Shown piece by piece: positions 7,831-16,369 of a stretch of DNA of 64,000 nt. The notes beneath the pieces are model-generated. The model was given only the letters and a program-made list of their open reading frames with translations. It ran no database searches and was not told the origin of the DNA. The position numbers and the translations under genes were made by a program. How positions within the stretch are numbered: position 1 is the stretch's first letter; each line of letters opens with the position of its first letter. This stretch comes from CAZMVY01 sp964653435 (GTDB lineage Bacteria > Planctomycetota > Phycisphaerae > UBA1845 > PWPN01): NCBI GenBank assembly GCA_964653435.1, contig CAZZFA010000012.1, positions 1 to 64,000 of the forward strand. The letters are read 5' to 3'.

Positions 7831-8267
7831 AGCTTTTTTTGGCCCATCGTGAAAAAATCTGTGGAGAGGTCCATGTCGCGCCACATCCCTATATCGTCTC
7901 CGGCTCGACGATTGCTTGATGCAATTCCTCCGCGGCGCCGCCCGAACCCCCTCTCGGCAACCGCGAACACACCCGTTCGACGCGCGCATCCGACCATCAC
8001 AAACGACCGCGCGAACTCCCCGTTCGACGCGCGCCGACGCGCTCGCCGAACGCCGGCGCGCACGAAATGGCGACGCGCCTTGGGCCGCCCCTCGCGAATG
8101 TGTCCGACGTTCTCCGCGGGAGATCCCGCCGCCAACCTCGGCAACGACCCGTCGAACGAATCCGATGCAAACCGCACCGGCAACAGGTGCATCGGGATTT
8201 CGGTGGTGTTCGTAACGTACGTCAGAACAAAAGGTTGCGGTTAAGCGTCGGAGAATTGCCAGCCTGT
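7831..8267. other. Intergenic stretch without a supported gene
   Basis: No supported gene. It contains two direct copies of CCGTTCGACGCGCGC (about 7974 and 8021) and a short palindrome ACGTACGT near 8215. No DnaA-box cluster was seen despite the nearby mnmG and mnmE. Confidence 0.5.
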
Positions 8268-9665
8268 TTATTTCCCGACGCAGAAGCGGCTGAAGATCCG
8301 GCCGAGCACCTCCTCGGTCGTGATCGTGCCGACGATCGCGCCCAGCTCCGCGCTCGCCTCACGCAGTTCCAGCGCGATCAACTCCGCCGCATCTGCCACA
8401 TGTGCGTGCCGGTGAACGAGGGCCAGAGCCCGAGCGCACGCCGCCTCCGCACGCTCCAACGCAAGACGATGCCGCGCATTGATCGCAATCGACGCCGAAG
8501 ATAGCGCACCGCCCGCCGCGTGCAGAAACGACGACAGCCGCTCCAGGAGTTCCGGGCAACCCGCGCCGGTCAGCCCACTGGCGGCCTCAACGCGGAAACC
8601 CGATGCCGCGACGGTATCCCGGACGGCCTGCACCTCTTCGGCCGTGAGCAGATCAACCTTGTTGACCACGATCATCGTGTGCGATCGCTCCGGGTGAGCG
8701 AGCAACCGCTCTGGCGGAGCTTCGATGCCGCGGGTGCCATCGACGACGAGGAGCACGAGATCGACGCCGCCGGCCGCCTGCCGTGAGAGTCCGATCGCTC
8801 CGTCTTCCGCCTCGCCGTTCACCTCCGCCGTACCCGGCGAATCCATCAGCCACGCCTCCTCGCCCCCGGGCAGCGAAACGGGGGCGCCGATCACGTCGCG
8901 CGTCGTTCCCGGCATCGGCGAACAGATCGCCCGGCTCAGCCCCGTCAGACGGTTGAACAGCGTACTCTTGCCGGCGTTCGGCGGACCCACGAGCACCACG
9001 CGATGCCGTACATCCAGCCGTTCGATCGGTGCAGCGCGTTGCAGAATCGCATGCAGGGCCGCCGCCGCCGCCGCCAGCTCCTCCGCCGCCTGCCCCGGTG
9101 AGACGAAGTCGATGGGCTCGTCCACGAAATCGATCGACGCCTCGACAAGGGCCAGCAGATCCGTCAGACGCGACTGCACCCGCTGCGTCTCCCGCGCGAG
9201 CACGCCGTGCAGAAGGTGCTCCGCCGCCCGGAGTTGGGCATCCGAGCCGGCGTGAATCATCGCGGCGATTCCCTCCACCGCCGTCAGATCGATCGCCCCG
9301 GCGAGAAACGCCCGTCCGGTGAATTCGCCCGGCTCGGCGGGGCGTGCCCCGGCGCGAATCATCTCCTCGATCAGGCCGGTGAGCACCGGGGGCGAGCCGA
9401 TCGTGTGAATCTCCGCCATGTTCTGCCGCGTGAAACTCCGGGGAGCGCGAAACACGTAAAGCTCGGCGGGCAACTCCGCCTGCCCGGCCGCCCAGCGAAC
9501 CCGCCCGCGATGACGACGGAAACCGGCGTCTCCGGCGATCCGCGGCGAGAATACGGCGGCGGCCATTGTGATCGCATCCGGGCCGCTCAGGCGCAGCACG
9601 CCCCGGGGACTCCCGCCGGCGGCCGACGAGATCGCAACGATCGTGTCCTCGAGGCGCGCGAACAT
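8268..9665 (-). CDS. mnmE: tRNA modification GTPase MnmE
   Basis: This 465-aa GTPase works with MnmG on wobble uridine modification. The N-terminal folate-binding domain (EDTIVAISSAAGGSPRGVLR) and helical domain flank a G domain with G1 GPPNAGKST, G4 NKVD and a G2 region PGTTRDVI. The protein ends in FCVGK, the FC-GK motif whose Cys is needed for modification. The G3 element reads DSPG where the family usually has DTAG, a small departure. Its start lies one base from the stop of the nucleoside hydrolase gene upstream, so the two are cotranscribed. Confidence 0.95.
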   Translation of the reverse strand: MFARLEDTIVAISSAAGGSPRGVLRLSGPDAITMAAAVFSPRIAGDAGFRRHRGRVRWAAGQAELPAELYVFRAPRSFTRQNMAEIHTIGSPPVLTGLIEEMIRAGARPAEPGEFTGRAFLAGAIDLTAVEGIAAMIHAGSDAQLRAAEHLLHGVLARETQRVQSRLTDLLALVEASIDFVDEPIDFVSPGQAAEELAAAAAALHAILQRAAPIERLDVRHRVVLVGPPNAGKSTLFNRLTGLSRAICSPMPGTTRDVIGAPVSLPGGEEAWLMDSPGTAEVNGEAEDGAIGLSRQAAGGVDLVLLVVDGTRGIEAPPERLLAHPERSHTMIVVNKVDLLTAEEVQAVRDTVAASGFRVEAASGLTGAGCPELLERLSSFLHAAGGALSSASIAINARHRLALERAEAACARALALVHRHAHVADAAELIALELREASAELGAIVGTITTEEVLGRIFSRFCVGK

Positions 9666-9666
9666 T

Positions 9667-10593
9667 TCAGACGACGAACTCCTCGCTGCACAACAACTCC
9701 AGCAGGTTCTCCACGAAGTCCGTCACCTGTACGGAAAGGACCACCGAAACGGGGGATGATTCCCGGCTCCCGACGACCGGCACGGTCCGGCCGCGATCCG
9801 GTCCGTCGACGGCCACTCTGACGGCCATCCGCGTCTGGAGGAACAGCTCGGGCCACAGCAGGACGCCGACCGCCACGGCATCATGCACGAGAAAACGACC
9901 CGGACGACCCGGCTCGCGGCTCATCGGATACTCGATCATCGTCGCGAGCATCCGACCGCCGCGGGTGCTGCTGGCGGCGAGGTGGGCCCGGTGCGACTCA
10001 TCGAGCGCCACCTTCCGGGTCACATCGAGCGGCACAAGCGTGATCGGCAGGCCCGAGGACAAGACCTTCGCCGCAGCGATCGGGTCACGATAGATGTTGA
10101 ACTCCGCCTTCGGCGTCACGTTGCCGGGGCAGAACACCGCCCCACCCATGATCACGAGCCGCTGCGCCTTCGCCAGCAAGGACGGGTTTTCATCGAGGAG
10201 TGCCCCGAGGTTGGTCAGCGGCCCGACCGCGACGACGACCAACTCGCCGGGATGGCGGCTGAGCATGGTTTCGTACACCGTTTGGGCGTCGCCACAGGCC
10301 CATCCTGCGGGGACGGGCAGCCCGCACTCTCCCAGACCATCGGCACCGAAGATGGAAGTCGCGTCGGGCAGGCCGGCGTCGGACGGGTCCCGACCGCGTC
10401 CGACCGGCGGCATCGTCGTCGGGCACAACGCCGCCAGACACCGACCCGCGTTCGCGGTAGCCTGATCCACGCCGACGTTCCCCCCTACCGTGCAGATGCC
10501 CACGACCTCCAGGGCATTCGCGGCCATCGCCAGCGTGAGCGCGAAGGCGTCATCCACGCCCATATCGGTATCGAAGATCACGGGATGAGGCAT
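9667..10593 (-). CDS. Inosine/uridine-preferring nucleoside hydrolase family protein
   Basis: This 308-aa protein of the IUNH family hydrolyses ribonucleosides to base and ribose using a Ca ion. The N-terminal metal motif reads FDTDMGVDDA (D8, D10, D14, D15), where the usual form is DTDPGIDDA. Further motifs are the central VAVGPLTNLGAL, IMGGAVFCPGN with AEFNIYRDP, and HDAVAV near the C-terminus. It ends one base before mnmE and probably leads that operon. The exact nucleoside cannot be told from the sequence. The start has no clear ribosome site. Confidence 0.88.
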   Translation of the reverse strand: MPHPVIFDTDMGVDDAFALTLAMAANALEVVGICTVGGNVGVDQATANAGRCLAALCPTTMPPVGRGRDPSDAGLPDATSIFGADGLGECGLPVPAGWACGDAQTVYETMLSRHPGELVVVAVGPLTNLGALLDENPSLLAKAQRLVIMGGAVFCPGNVTPKAEFNIYRDPIAAAKVLSSGLPITLVPLDVTRKVALDESHRAHLAASSTRGGRMLATMIEYPMSREPGRPGRFLVHDAVAVGVLLWPELFLQTRMAVRVAVDGPDRGRTVPVVGSRESSPVSVVLSVQVTDFVENLLELLCSEEFVV

Positions 10594-10620
10594 AGCACGA
10601 GCCGCAAGACCATGACAGGC

Positions 10621-10648
10621 TTGACACCTTCGACGGGTCGGCTACATT
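10621..10648 (+). promoter_or_regulatory. Promoter of galK
   Basis: TTGACA (10621-10626), a 16-base spacer and TACATT (10643-10648), placing transcription start near 10655, 23 bases before the galK ATG. This rules out the longer upstream frame as the real start. Confidence 0.7.
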
Positions 10649-10677
10649 CGCTCTATGATATTCTCAGGCAGGCGTGC

Positions 10678-11847
10678 ATGCAGGTCAACACTGAGACGCT
10701 ACTGAAGCAGTTCGAGGACGTTTTCGAGGGACGTCAACCCGCCGTCATTGCCCGGGCTCCGGGCCGCGTCAACCTCATCGGCGAACACACGGATTACAAC
10801 GACGGCTATGTCCTGCCGATCGCCATGGATCGGGCCATCTACGTTGCCGGGCGTGCCCGCGACGACGGAAGGTTGCGCGTCCGGTCCACGCTCTATGCCG
10901 ACCCGGTAGAGTGGTCGCTGGACGATCTCGGGCGGCCGGGCGAACCCCGATGGGCAAACTACGTGAAGGGGACCGCGGCCGTCCTGATGCGGCACGGGGT
11001 GGAGTTGTGCGGGGCGGATCTGCTGATCTCCAGCGAGTTGCCCGTCGGCGGTGGGGTCAGCAGTTCGGCGGCGCTGGAGGTGGGCACGGCCAAGGCGCTT
11101 CTGGCACTCGTGGACGGCTTCGTGGAGCCGGTCCAACTCGCCCTCTGGTGCCGTGAGGCGGAGCACGAGTACGCCAACTCGCCCTGCGGGATCATGGACC
11201 AGTTCGCATGCGTGCTTTCGCACCGCGGCTGCGCCCTGTTGCTGGACTGCCGCTCGCGCCGATACGACCACCTGCCGTTCGCCCCGGCCACGGCGACCGT
11301 GGTCGTGATCGACACACAGGTCAAGCATGAGATCGGCGGGGGCGAGTATGCGGCGCGGCAGCGGCAATGCCGGGCGGGCGTCGAGTTCTTCCGGAAGATC
11401 GACCCCGGCGTGCGGGCCCTGCGGGATGTCAGCGAGGAACTCCTGAATTCGCACATCCGCGAGCTGGAGAAGGTGACCGCGGCACGTTGCCGGCACGTCG
11501 TCACGGAGAACCGCCGGGTGGTCCATGCCGCCGAGGCGCTGCGGGCCGGGGCCTTCCATGAATTCGGCCAGTTGATGACGGAATCGCACCGCTCGCTGCG
11601 GGACGACTATCAGGTCTCGTGCGAGGAGCTGGACACGGTTGTGGAGATCGCCTGCGGGATCGGCGGGGTGTACGGCGCCCGGATGACCGGCGGCGGATTC
11701 GGCGGCTGCGCGATTGCCCTGGCCGAGGAAGACGCCGTCGAACCGCTGCGCCGGGCGATCAAGGAGAAGTACGACCGGCGATTCTCCAAACCCGCGATCG
11801 TGTACACGACTCACGCCGCCGCCGGGGCCGACGTGCGGCACTTTTAG
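10678..11847 (+). CDS. galK: Galactokinase
   Basis: Galactokinase phosphorylates galactose at C1 in the Leloir pathway. The 389-aa product is full length. It starts at ATG 10678, just after a promoter, and carries the galactokinase signature APGRVNLIGEHTDYNDGYVLP near residues 26-46. The GHMP ATP-binding loop is PVGGGVSSSAALE and the third GHMP motif is MTGGGFGGCAIAL near the C-terminus. No other Leloir gene is adjacent. The anthranilate phosphoribosyltransferase gene follows on the same strand after 100 bases. Confidence 0.95.
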   Translation: MQVNTETLLKQFEDVFEGRQPAVIARAPGRVNLIGEHTDYNDGYVLPIAMDRAIYVAGRARDDGRLRVRSTLYADPVEWSLDDLGRPGEPRWANYVKGTAAVLMRHGVELCGADLLISSELPVGGGVSSSAALEVGTAKALLALVDGFVEPVQLALWCREAEHEYANSPCGIMDQFACVLSHRGCALLLDCRSRRYDHLPFAPATATVVVIDTQVKHEIGGGEYAARQRQCRAGVEFFRKIDPGVRALRDVSEELLNSHIRELEKVTAARCRHVVTENRRVVHAAEALRAGAFHEFGQLMTESHRSLRDDYQVSCEELDTVVEIACGIGGVYGARMTGGGFGGCAIALAEEDAVEPLRRAIKEKYDRRFSKPAIVYTTHAAAGADVRHF

Positions 11848-11947
11848 AAACGATGAGTGCGGAACGAGGAACGACGAGCGACAGGGAAAGCCCCCGGTGC
11901 TCCCGTGCTTCATTCGTTCTGCGGCGTTCCGCATCGAGAAGACCCGG

Positions 11948-12955
11948 ATGACCTTCCCGCTCGATAAACTCCTTCGGCGAGAGCATCTCACGGAAGCCGA
12001 GGCATACGCGGCGTTCGGCCGGATCATGTCCGGCGCCGCGAGCGAAGCGGAGATCGCGGCGATTCTCGTGGCACTGGCGAGCAAGGGCGAGTGCGCGGAG
12101 GAGATCGTCGGAGCGGCACGGGCGATGCGGGACAAGGTCACACCGGTCCGCTGCGAGGCGGACTGCATCGACACGTGCGGCACCGGCGGCGACGGGATCA
12201 GTACCTTCAACGTCTCCACGACCGCCGCGATCATCGCCGCAGCCGCCGGGGCGACGGTCGCCAAACATGGAAACCGCACGAACTCGCGCGTGAGCGGCAG
12301 CGCAGAGGTCCTCCAGTGTCTCGGCGTCAACATCGAGGCAAGCGTCCCGGTGCTGGAGCGATGCCTGCGGGAATGCCGGATCGCCTTTCTGTACGCCCCC
12401 AGGCTGCACCCGGCCATGAAGTACGCCCTGCCGGTGCGACAGGCGCTCAAGGTGCGCACCATCTTCAATCTGCTCGGACCGCTGACGAACCCCGCCGGGG
12501 CAAGACGCCAGGTCATCGGCGTGCCGCGGCCGGAGCTGACCGAGCTGCTGGCCGACGTCCTCCGGCGGCTCGGGGCGACGCGGGCGATGATCGTCCACGG
12601 CGCCGACGGGCTGTGCGACCTCACGATCACGGGACCGACGCGCGTCAGCGAACTGGCCGACGGCCGGATTCGCACATACGAGCTCGTCCCCGAGGACGCC
12701 GGGCTGCCACGCGCGGAGCTGAGCGCCCTGATCGTCGACTCGCCGCAGGCGAGCGCCGCCGCCGTATGCGAGGTGCTCGCCGGCCGGAGCGGACCTCGCC
12801 GCGACCACGCCTTGCTGAATGCCGCGGCGGCGCTCACCGTGGCCGGCCTGTGCGGAACTCTGCGCGACGGGGTCCGCCTCGCCGCCGAAGCAATCGACCG
12901 CGGCGCGGCAAGGGAAACGCTGGCGCGGCTCGCGGCGATGTCTACCGCCCCTTGA
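11948..12955 (+). CDS. trpD: Anthranilate phosphoribosyltransferase
   Basis: TrpD joins anthranilate to PRPP in tryptophan synthesis. The product is 335 aa from ATG 11948. The PRPP-binding motif CGTGGDG and the KHGNRTNSRVSGSAEVLQ segment are intact, as are NLLGPLTNPAG and the metal-binding VHGADGLCDL region. No other trp gene lies nearby, so the pathway is scattered. The 100 bases before it include a low-complexity AACGA-rich stretch and no clear promoter; readthrough from galK is possible. Confidence 0.94.
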   Translation: MTFPLDKLLRREHLTEAEAYAAFGRIMSGAASEAEIAAILVALASKGECAEEIVGAARAMRDKVTPVRCEADCIDTCGTGGDGISTFNVSTTAAIIAAAAGATVAKHGNRTNSRVSGSAEVLQCLGVNIEASVPVLERCLRECRIAFLYAPRLHPAMKYALPVRQALKVRTIFNLLGPLTNPAGARRQVIGVPRPELTELLADVLRRLGATRAMIVHGADGLCDLTITGPTRVSELADGRIRTYELVPEDAGLPRAELSALIVDSPQASAAAVCEVLAGRSGPRRDHALLNAAAALTVAGLCGTLRDGVRLAAEAIDRGAARETLARLAAMSTAP

Positions 12956-13222
12956 GAGGCGCAGTGCCGCTTTCGATCCGAGAGTCTCGTTCGCTTCCGG
13001 CCCGGCGGGGCGGTAGATTCGCCACAGTACCCGTTGCGGGCCTTCGGCCGCAGCCCGACATGGGGGGCGGGCGTCTCGTCCGCTTTCGGAATGCTCGGGG
13101 GGCGCGTATGAGAACGTACGGATTCGACAACGCATGCGTCCCGACGGGAACAGGCTCGGCGGACCGTCCGGAGGCGCGCGCCGCGACCGCATTCCCTCTC
13201 CGTAGCAAGGAGGTGGACCCGT
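12956..13222. other. Intergenic stretch with a fragment of the dispersed repeat
   Basis: A fragment at about 13037-13075 (CGGGCCTTCGGCCGCAGCC onward) resembles the left end of the dispersed repeats found at 14576, 21297 and 62930. A 44-codon frame starting at 13109 overlaps the next gene and is not convincing. Confidence 0.4.
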
Positions 13223-13501
13223 ATGATCCGCTACCGTTGTGACAGGTGCGGTAAGGATCTGCCCCCCGGCACGGCCGACCGTTTCGTCGTGCGGATCGAG
13301 GTCTTCGCCGCCGAAGGACCGCTGGAGATCACCGCCGAGGACCTCCGGCGGGATCATACGGCCGAAATCCGTCGCACGGTCGAGCAACTATCCGGAATGC
13401 CGCTCGATGAGGTCGAGGACAAGGTGTACCGCGCATTCCGCTTCGACCTTTGCGGCAGATGCCATGCGGCATACCTGCGTGATCCGCTGCCCCGCACGTA
13501 G
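13223..13501 (+). CDS. Small zinc-ribbon protein
   Basis: This 92-aa protein starts at ATG 13223 behind AAGGAGGT, a strong ribosome site. An N-terminal CDRCGK and a C-terminal CGRCH pair of Cys-x-x-Cys knuckles (residues 6-9 and about 77-80) are typical of a zinc ribbon closed by two chain ends. Between them is an acidic alpha/beta stretch. No enzyme motif is seen. It lies between trpD and a converging TerB-like gene and is probably its own unit. Metal binding is inferred from the cysteines; the function is unknown. Confidence 0.75.
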   Translation: MIRYRCDRCGKDLPPGTADRFVVRIEVFAAEGPLEITAEDLRRDHTAEIRRTVEQLSGMPLDEVEDKVYRAFRFDLCGRCHAAYLRDPLPRT

Positions 13502-13556
13502 CAGAAGCCTGCGGCGCCGAGCACCGCCCCCGGCGACACCCGTCCGCCGGAGCGGT

Positions 13557-14390
13557 TCACGAAATCAGCATCTGATACCGACGGCTACCCTCACGCGACC
13601 ACCAGGCCCGGGCCGCGGCCACGCCGGCCGGATCCCGGGCGAACGGCTCGCCGACGATCCGCCCGATCGCCTCGGCCACCGCGCCGCGGAGCTGTGCATC
13701 GTTCGTATCGTCCTCCTCGTCGCCCATCAGAAGAAACGTCGCCAGGTAGTAGACCGCCCGCGGGTCGCCGATCCGGCCGAGGGCATCCGCCACGGCCTCC
13801 CTCACCCGGGCCAGCGTGGCGGGCGGCGGCGGCCGAAGGTAGCTCTCGAACGCCCGCACCAACGATACCACGGAGGATGTTCCGATACGCTCCAGTTCGC
13901 TGATCGCCGTGCGGAGGGCGGCCGCGTCTGAAATACCCCTGCGGATCTGCTGCACAATCGCATCGGCCCGTCGCTGCAATTCGGGAGACTCAGCCGGCGG
14001 CGCAGGCGGCCCGCCCTCGCCGCGATAGCGGTTGGCCATCGCCACGCCTTCGCGGACGATCGCCTCGAACGCCGTCTCATCAAAACCCATCCGACCGGCC
14101 GTCTTGATGAGTACGGCGCGTTCCGCATCCGTGATCCGCCCGTCGATCTGTGCGGCAACGACCATGAGCCGCAGCGCCTTGCGCCGATCGTCGGGATCGC
14201 CGGGCAGCAGCGCATCCGGGTCGTTCCCCTCGCGAAGCTCCCGAACAAGGCGCTGCAGTGCGTCGGAGTCGATGCCGAGCCTCTCCTGCAGCCGCCGGAT
14301 CAGCGACTTTTCGGCCGAGTCGATCGTCCGGTCCGCCAGGACCGTCACGAGCACGAGCTTGAGGAGCTGTTCAGCGGTTTGGGGTTCCAC
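13557..14390 (-). CDS. TerB-like and HEAT-repeat protein
   Basis: This 277-aa protein is predicted cytoplasmic. The N-terminal half is all helical and resembles TerB/DjlA-type domains: acidic LADRTIDSAEKSLIRRL and AAQIDGRITDAERAVL, two similar metal-binding-like helical hairpins. The C-terminal half (from about 150) has HEAT-like repeats, with VREAVADALGRIGDPRAV and LRGAVAEAIGRIVGEP. GTG at 14390 is taken as start because the residues before it are not protein-like. Its downstream neighbour converges on it. The role is unknown. Confidence 0.65.
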   Translation of the reverse strand: MEPQTAEQLLKLVLVTVLADRTIDSAEKSLIRRLQERLGIDSDALQRLVRELREGNDPDALLPGDPDDRRKALRLMVVAAQIDGRITDAERAVLIKTAGRMGFDETAFEAIVREGVAMANRYRGEGGPPAPPAESPELQRRADAIVQQIRRGISDAAALRTAISELERIGTSSVVSLVRAFESYLRPPPPATLARVREAVADALGRIGDPRAVYYLATFLLMGDEEDDTNDAQLRGAVAEAIGRIVGEPFARDPAGVAAARAWWSREGSRRYQMLIS

Positions 14391-14575
14391 GATGCACGCG
14401 CGTCCCTTGCGCAAAGGTCTTCCCGTCCTCCGCGACCACCGCGCCGTTGGTAACCCGCATACCACACCTCGTATGCGGTACGGCACGGGGATCGGACTCG
14501 CCGAGCCCGCCTCTCCGTTGCCACCGGACGGCCCGGCATCATGACCGGCGGCTCGGGATCGGGCTCAGAGAGCCC

Positions 14576-14788
14576 TCCCCAAGCGGCCTTCGGCCGCAAC
14601 CGAACACGGGCGCGCCGGCTTCCGTCATGCTGAGCGAAGCGAAGCATCCGGCTTGCCTGCGCCAATCAGCCGGATTCTTCGTCGCTGCGCTCCTCAGAAT
14701 GACGGGTCGCGCTACCGCCGCAACGCGATACAGGCGCGCACGGCGCGCCACGCGCAAGGCGCGCAAAAGCGGCGACCGAAAACTCTAC
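14576..14788. repeat. Dispersed palindromic repeat, copy 1
   Basis: About 213 bases nearly identical to 21297-21494 and 62930-63141. From the left, it has a hairpin GCGGCC-TTC-GGCCGC, then a long imperfect palindrome from CCGTCATGCTGAG to CTCAGAATGACGG, then a GCGCGC-rich part. It ends in ACTCTAC. On the minus strand that end reads TAGAGT, and its TAG (14787-14785) is the stop codon of atpD. No transposase is encoded. It looks like a non-autonomous REP/MITE-type element. Confidence 0.9.
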
Positions 14789-16251
14789 CCTCTGGCCAGT
14801 TTCTCCGCCTTCGCGGCCGCCTCCTCGATCGGGCCGACGTACAGGAAGGCCTGTTCGGGAAGGTGGTCCCACTTCCCGTCGCAGATCTCCTCGAAGCTGC
14901 GGATCGTGTCATCCTTGCGGGTGTAGTTGCCCGGCGTGTTCGTGAACGCCTCGGCGACGAAGAAGGGCTGGCTGAAGAACCGCTCGATCTTGCGGGCGCG
15001 GGCGACGATCAGCTTGTCCTCCTCCGCAAGCTCGTCGACGCCGAGGATGGCAATGATGTCCTGCAGGTCGCGGTAGCGCTGCAGAATCGCCTGCACGCGC
15101 CGGGCCACGTTGTAGTGCCGCTCGCCGATGTACTGCGGATCCAGGATGCGACTCGAGGAGCCGAGCGGGTCGATGGCCGGATAAATGCCCTTTTCGCTGA
15201 TGCTCCGCGCGAGCACGACGAACGCGTCGAGGTGCGTGAACGTCGTCGCCGGAGCCGGGTCGGTCAGGTCGTCCGCCGGCACATAGATCGCCTGCACGCT
15301 GGTGACGGCCCCCGACTTCGTCGACGTGATCCGCTCCTGCAGGGCCCCCATCTCGGTGCCGAGCGTCGGCTGATACCCGACGGCCGAGGGCATCCGCCCG
15401 AGCAGCGCCGAGACCTCCGAGCCGGCCTGTGAAAAGCGGAATATGTTGTCGATGAAGAGCATCGTGTCCGCGCCGGACTGATCGCGGAACCATTCGGCCA
15501 CGGTCAGGGCGCTGAGCGCCGCCCGCAGACGCGCACCCGGCGGCTCGTTCATCTGGCCGAAGACCATTGCCGTATGGTCCATCACGGACCGCTCGACGCC
15601 CTTTTCGTCCTTGAACCGGGCCTCCTGCATCTCAAGCCACAGGTCGTTGCCCTCGCGGGTCCGCTCGCCGACGCCGGCAAACACGGAATAGCCGTGGTGC
15701 TCCCGCGCGATGCGGGCGATCATCTCCTGCACGATGACGGTCTTGCCCAGCCCGGCCCCGCCGAACAGGCCGATCTTCCCGCCGCGCACGAACGGCATGA
15801 GCAGGTCGATCACCTTGATGCCGGTCTCCATCATCTCGCTCTTGGGCGTGAGGTCGGCGAACCTCGGCGGATCCTGGTGAATGGGCCGACGCTCCTTGGC
15901 GTGGACCGGCCCGCGGAGATCGATCGGCTCACCGACGAGGTTGAACACACGGCCAAGCGTCTCCATGCCCACGGGCATCGTGACGGGGCCGCCCGTATCC
16001 ACGATCGGAGCGCCGCGGACCAGCCCGTCCGTGGAGCCGAGCGCGACCGCCCGGACGTTCCCCCCGCCGAGATGCTGCGCCACCTCGCACCAGAGCGTCT
16101 CCTTCGTGGTCATGCCGAGCACCTTGCGCTCGACATCCACCTTCAGCGCGTTGTAGATCTTCGGAAGATGCGCCTCGTCGAACTCCGCATCGAGCGTCGA
16201 TCCGATGACCTGTACCACTTTCCCGATGTTCCCGCCGTTGGTCTCTGTCAT
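14785..16251 (-). CDS. atpD: F-type ATP synthase beta subunit, orphan
   Basis: This 488-aa catalytic beta subunit of F1 ATP synthase appears functional. The P-loop is GGAGLGKT (commonly GGAGVGKT), the catalytic Glu lies in GERTREGNDL, and the DELSEED-like loop reads DELAEED. ATG 16251 fits the family N-terminus (MTETNGGNIGKVVQVIG). No alpha, gamma, epsilon or Fo gene is near: the neighbours are an S66 peptidase and a TerB-like protein. It is therefore either a split-off member of the main enzyme or a second copy. Its stop codon TAG lies in the end of a dispersed repeat. Confidence 0.93.
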   Translation of the reverse strand: MTETNGGNIGKVVQVIGSTLDAEFDEAHLPKIYNALKVDVERKVLGMTTKETLWCEVAQHLGGGNVRAVALGSTDGLVRGAPIVDTGGPVTMPVGMETLGRVFNLVGEPIDLRGPVHAKERRPIHQDPPRFADLTPKSEMMETGIKVIDLLMPFVRGGKIGLFGGAGLGKTVIVQEMIARIAREHHGYSVFAGVGERTREGNDLWLEMQEARFKDEKGVERSVMDHTAMVFGQMNEPPGARLRAALSALTVAEWFRDQSGADTMLFIDNIFRFSQAGSEVSALLGRMPSAVGYQPTLGTEMGALQERITSTKSGAVTSVQAIYVPADDLTDPAPATTFTHLDAFVVLARSISEKGIYPAIDPLGSSSRILDPQYIGERHYNVARRVQAILQRYRDLQDIIAILGVDELAEEDKLIVARARKIERFFSQPFFVAEAFTNTPGNYTRKDDTIRSFEEICDGKWDHLPEQAFLYVGPIEEAAAKAEKLARG

Positions 16252-16369
16252 AATCGCGCCCATCCATGCCGACAATGTGCCGACGCGCGGGCAGTCTACC
16301 GCCGCGCGATCCGCCGATCAACGACCGCGAAGGCCGTGCCGCCCCTCGTTACCGCCCTGGCGCCGCCGG

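Noticed and set aside
7827..8192. A 121-codon minus-strand frame
   Set aside because: No ribosome site, arginine-rich shadow-like composition, and it overlaps the promoter of the poly-lysine peptide gene.
7775..8267. Possible replication origin near mnmG/mnmE
   Set aside because: No cluster of DnaA boxes and no dnaA, dnaN or parAB nearby; the AT-rich part is explained by a promoter.
13109..13243. A 44-codon frame before the zinc-ribbon gene
   Set aside because: It overlaps the next start and its ribosome site, and has no protein-like pattern.
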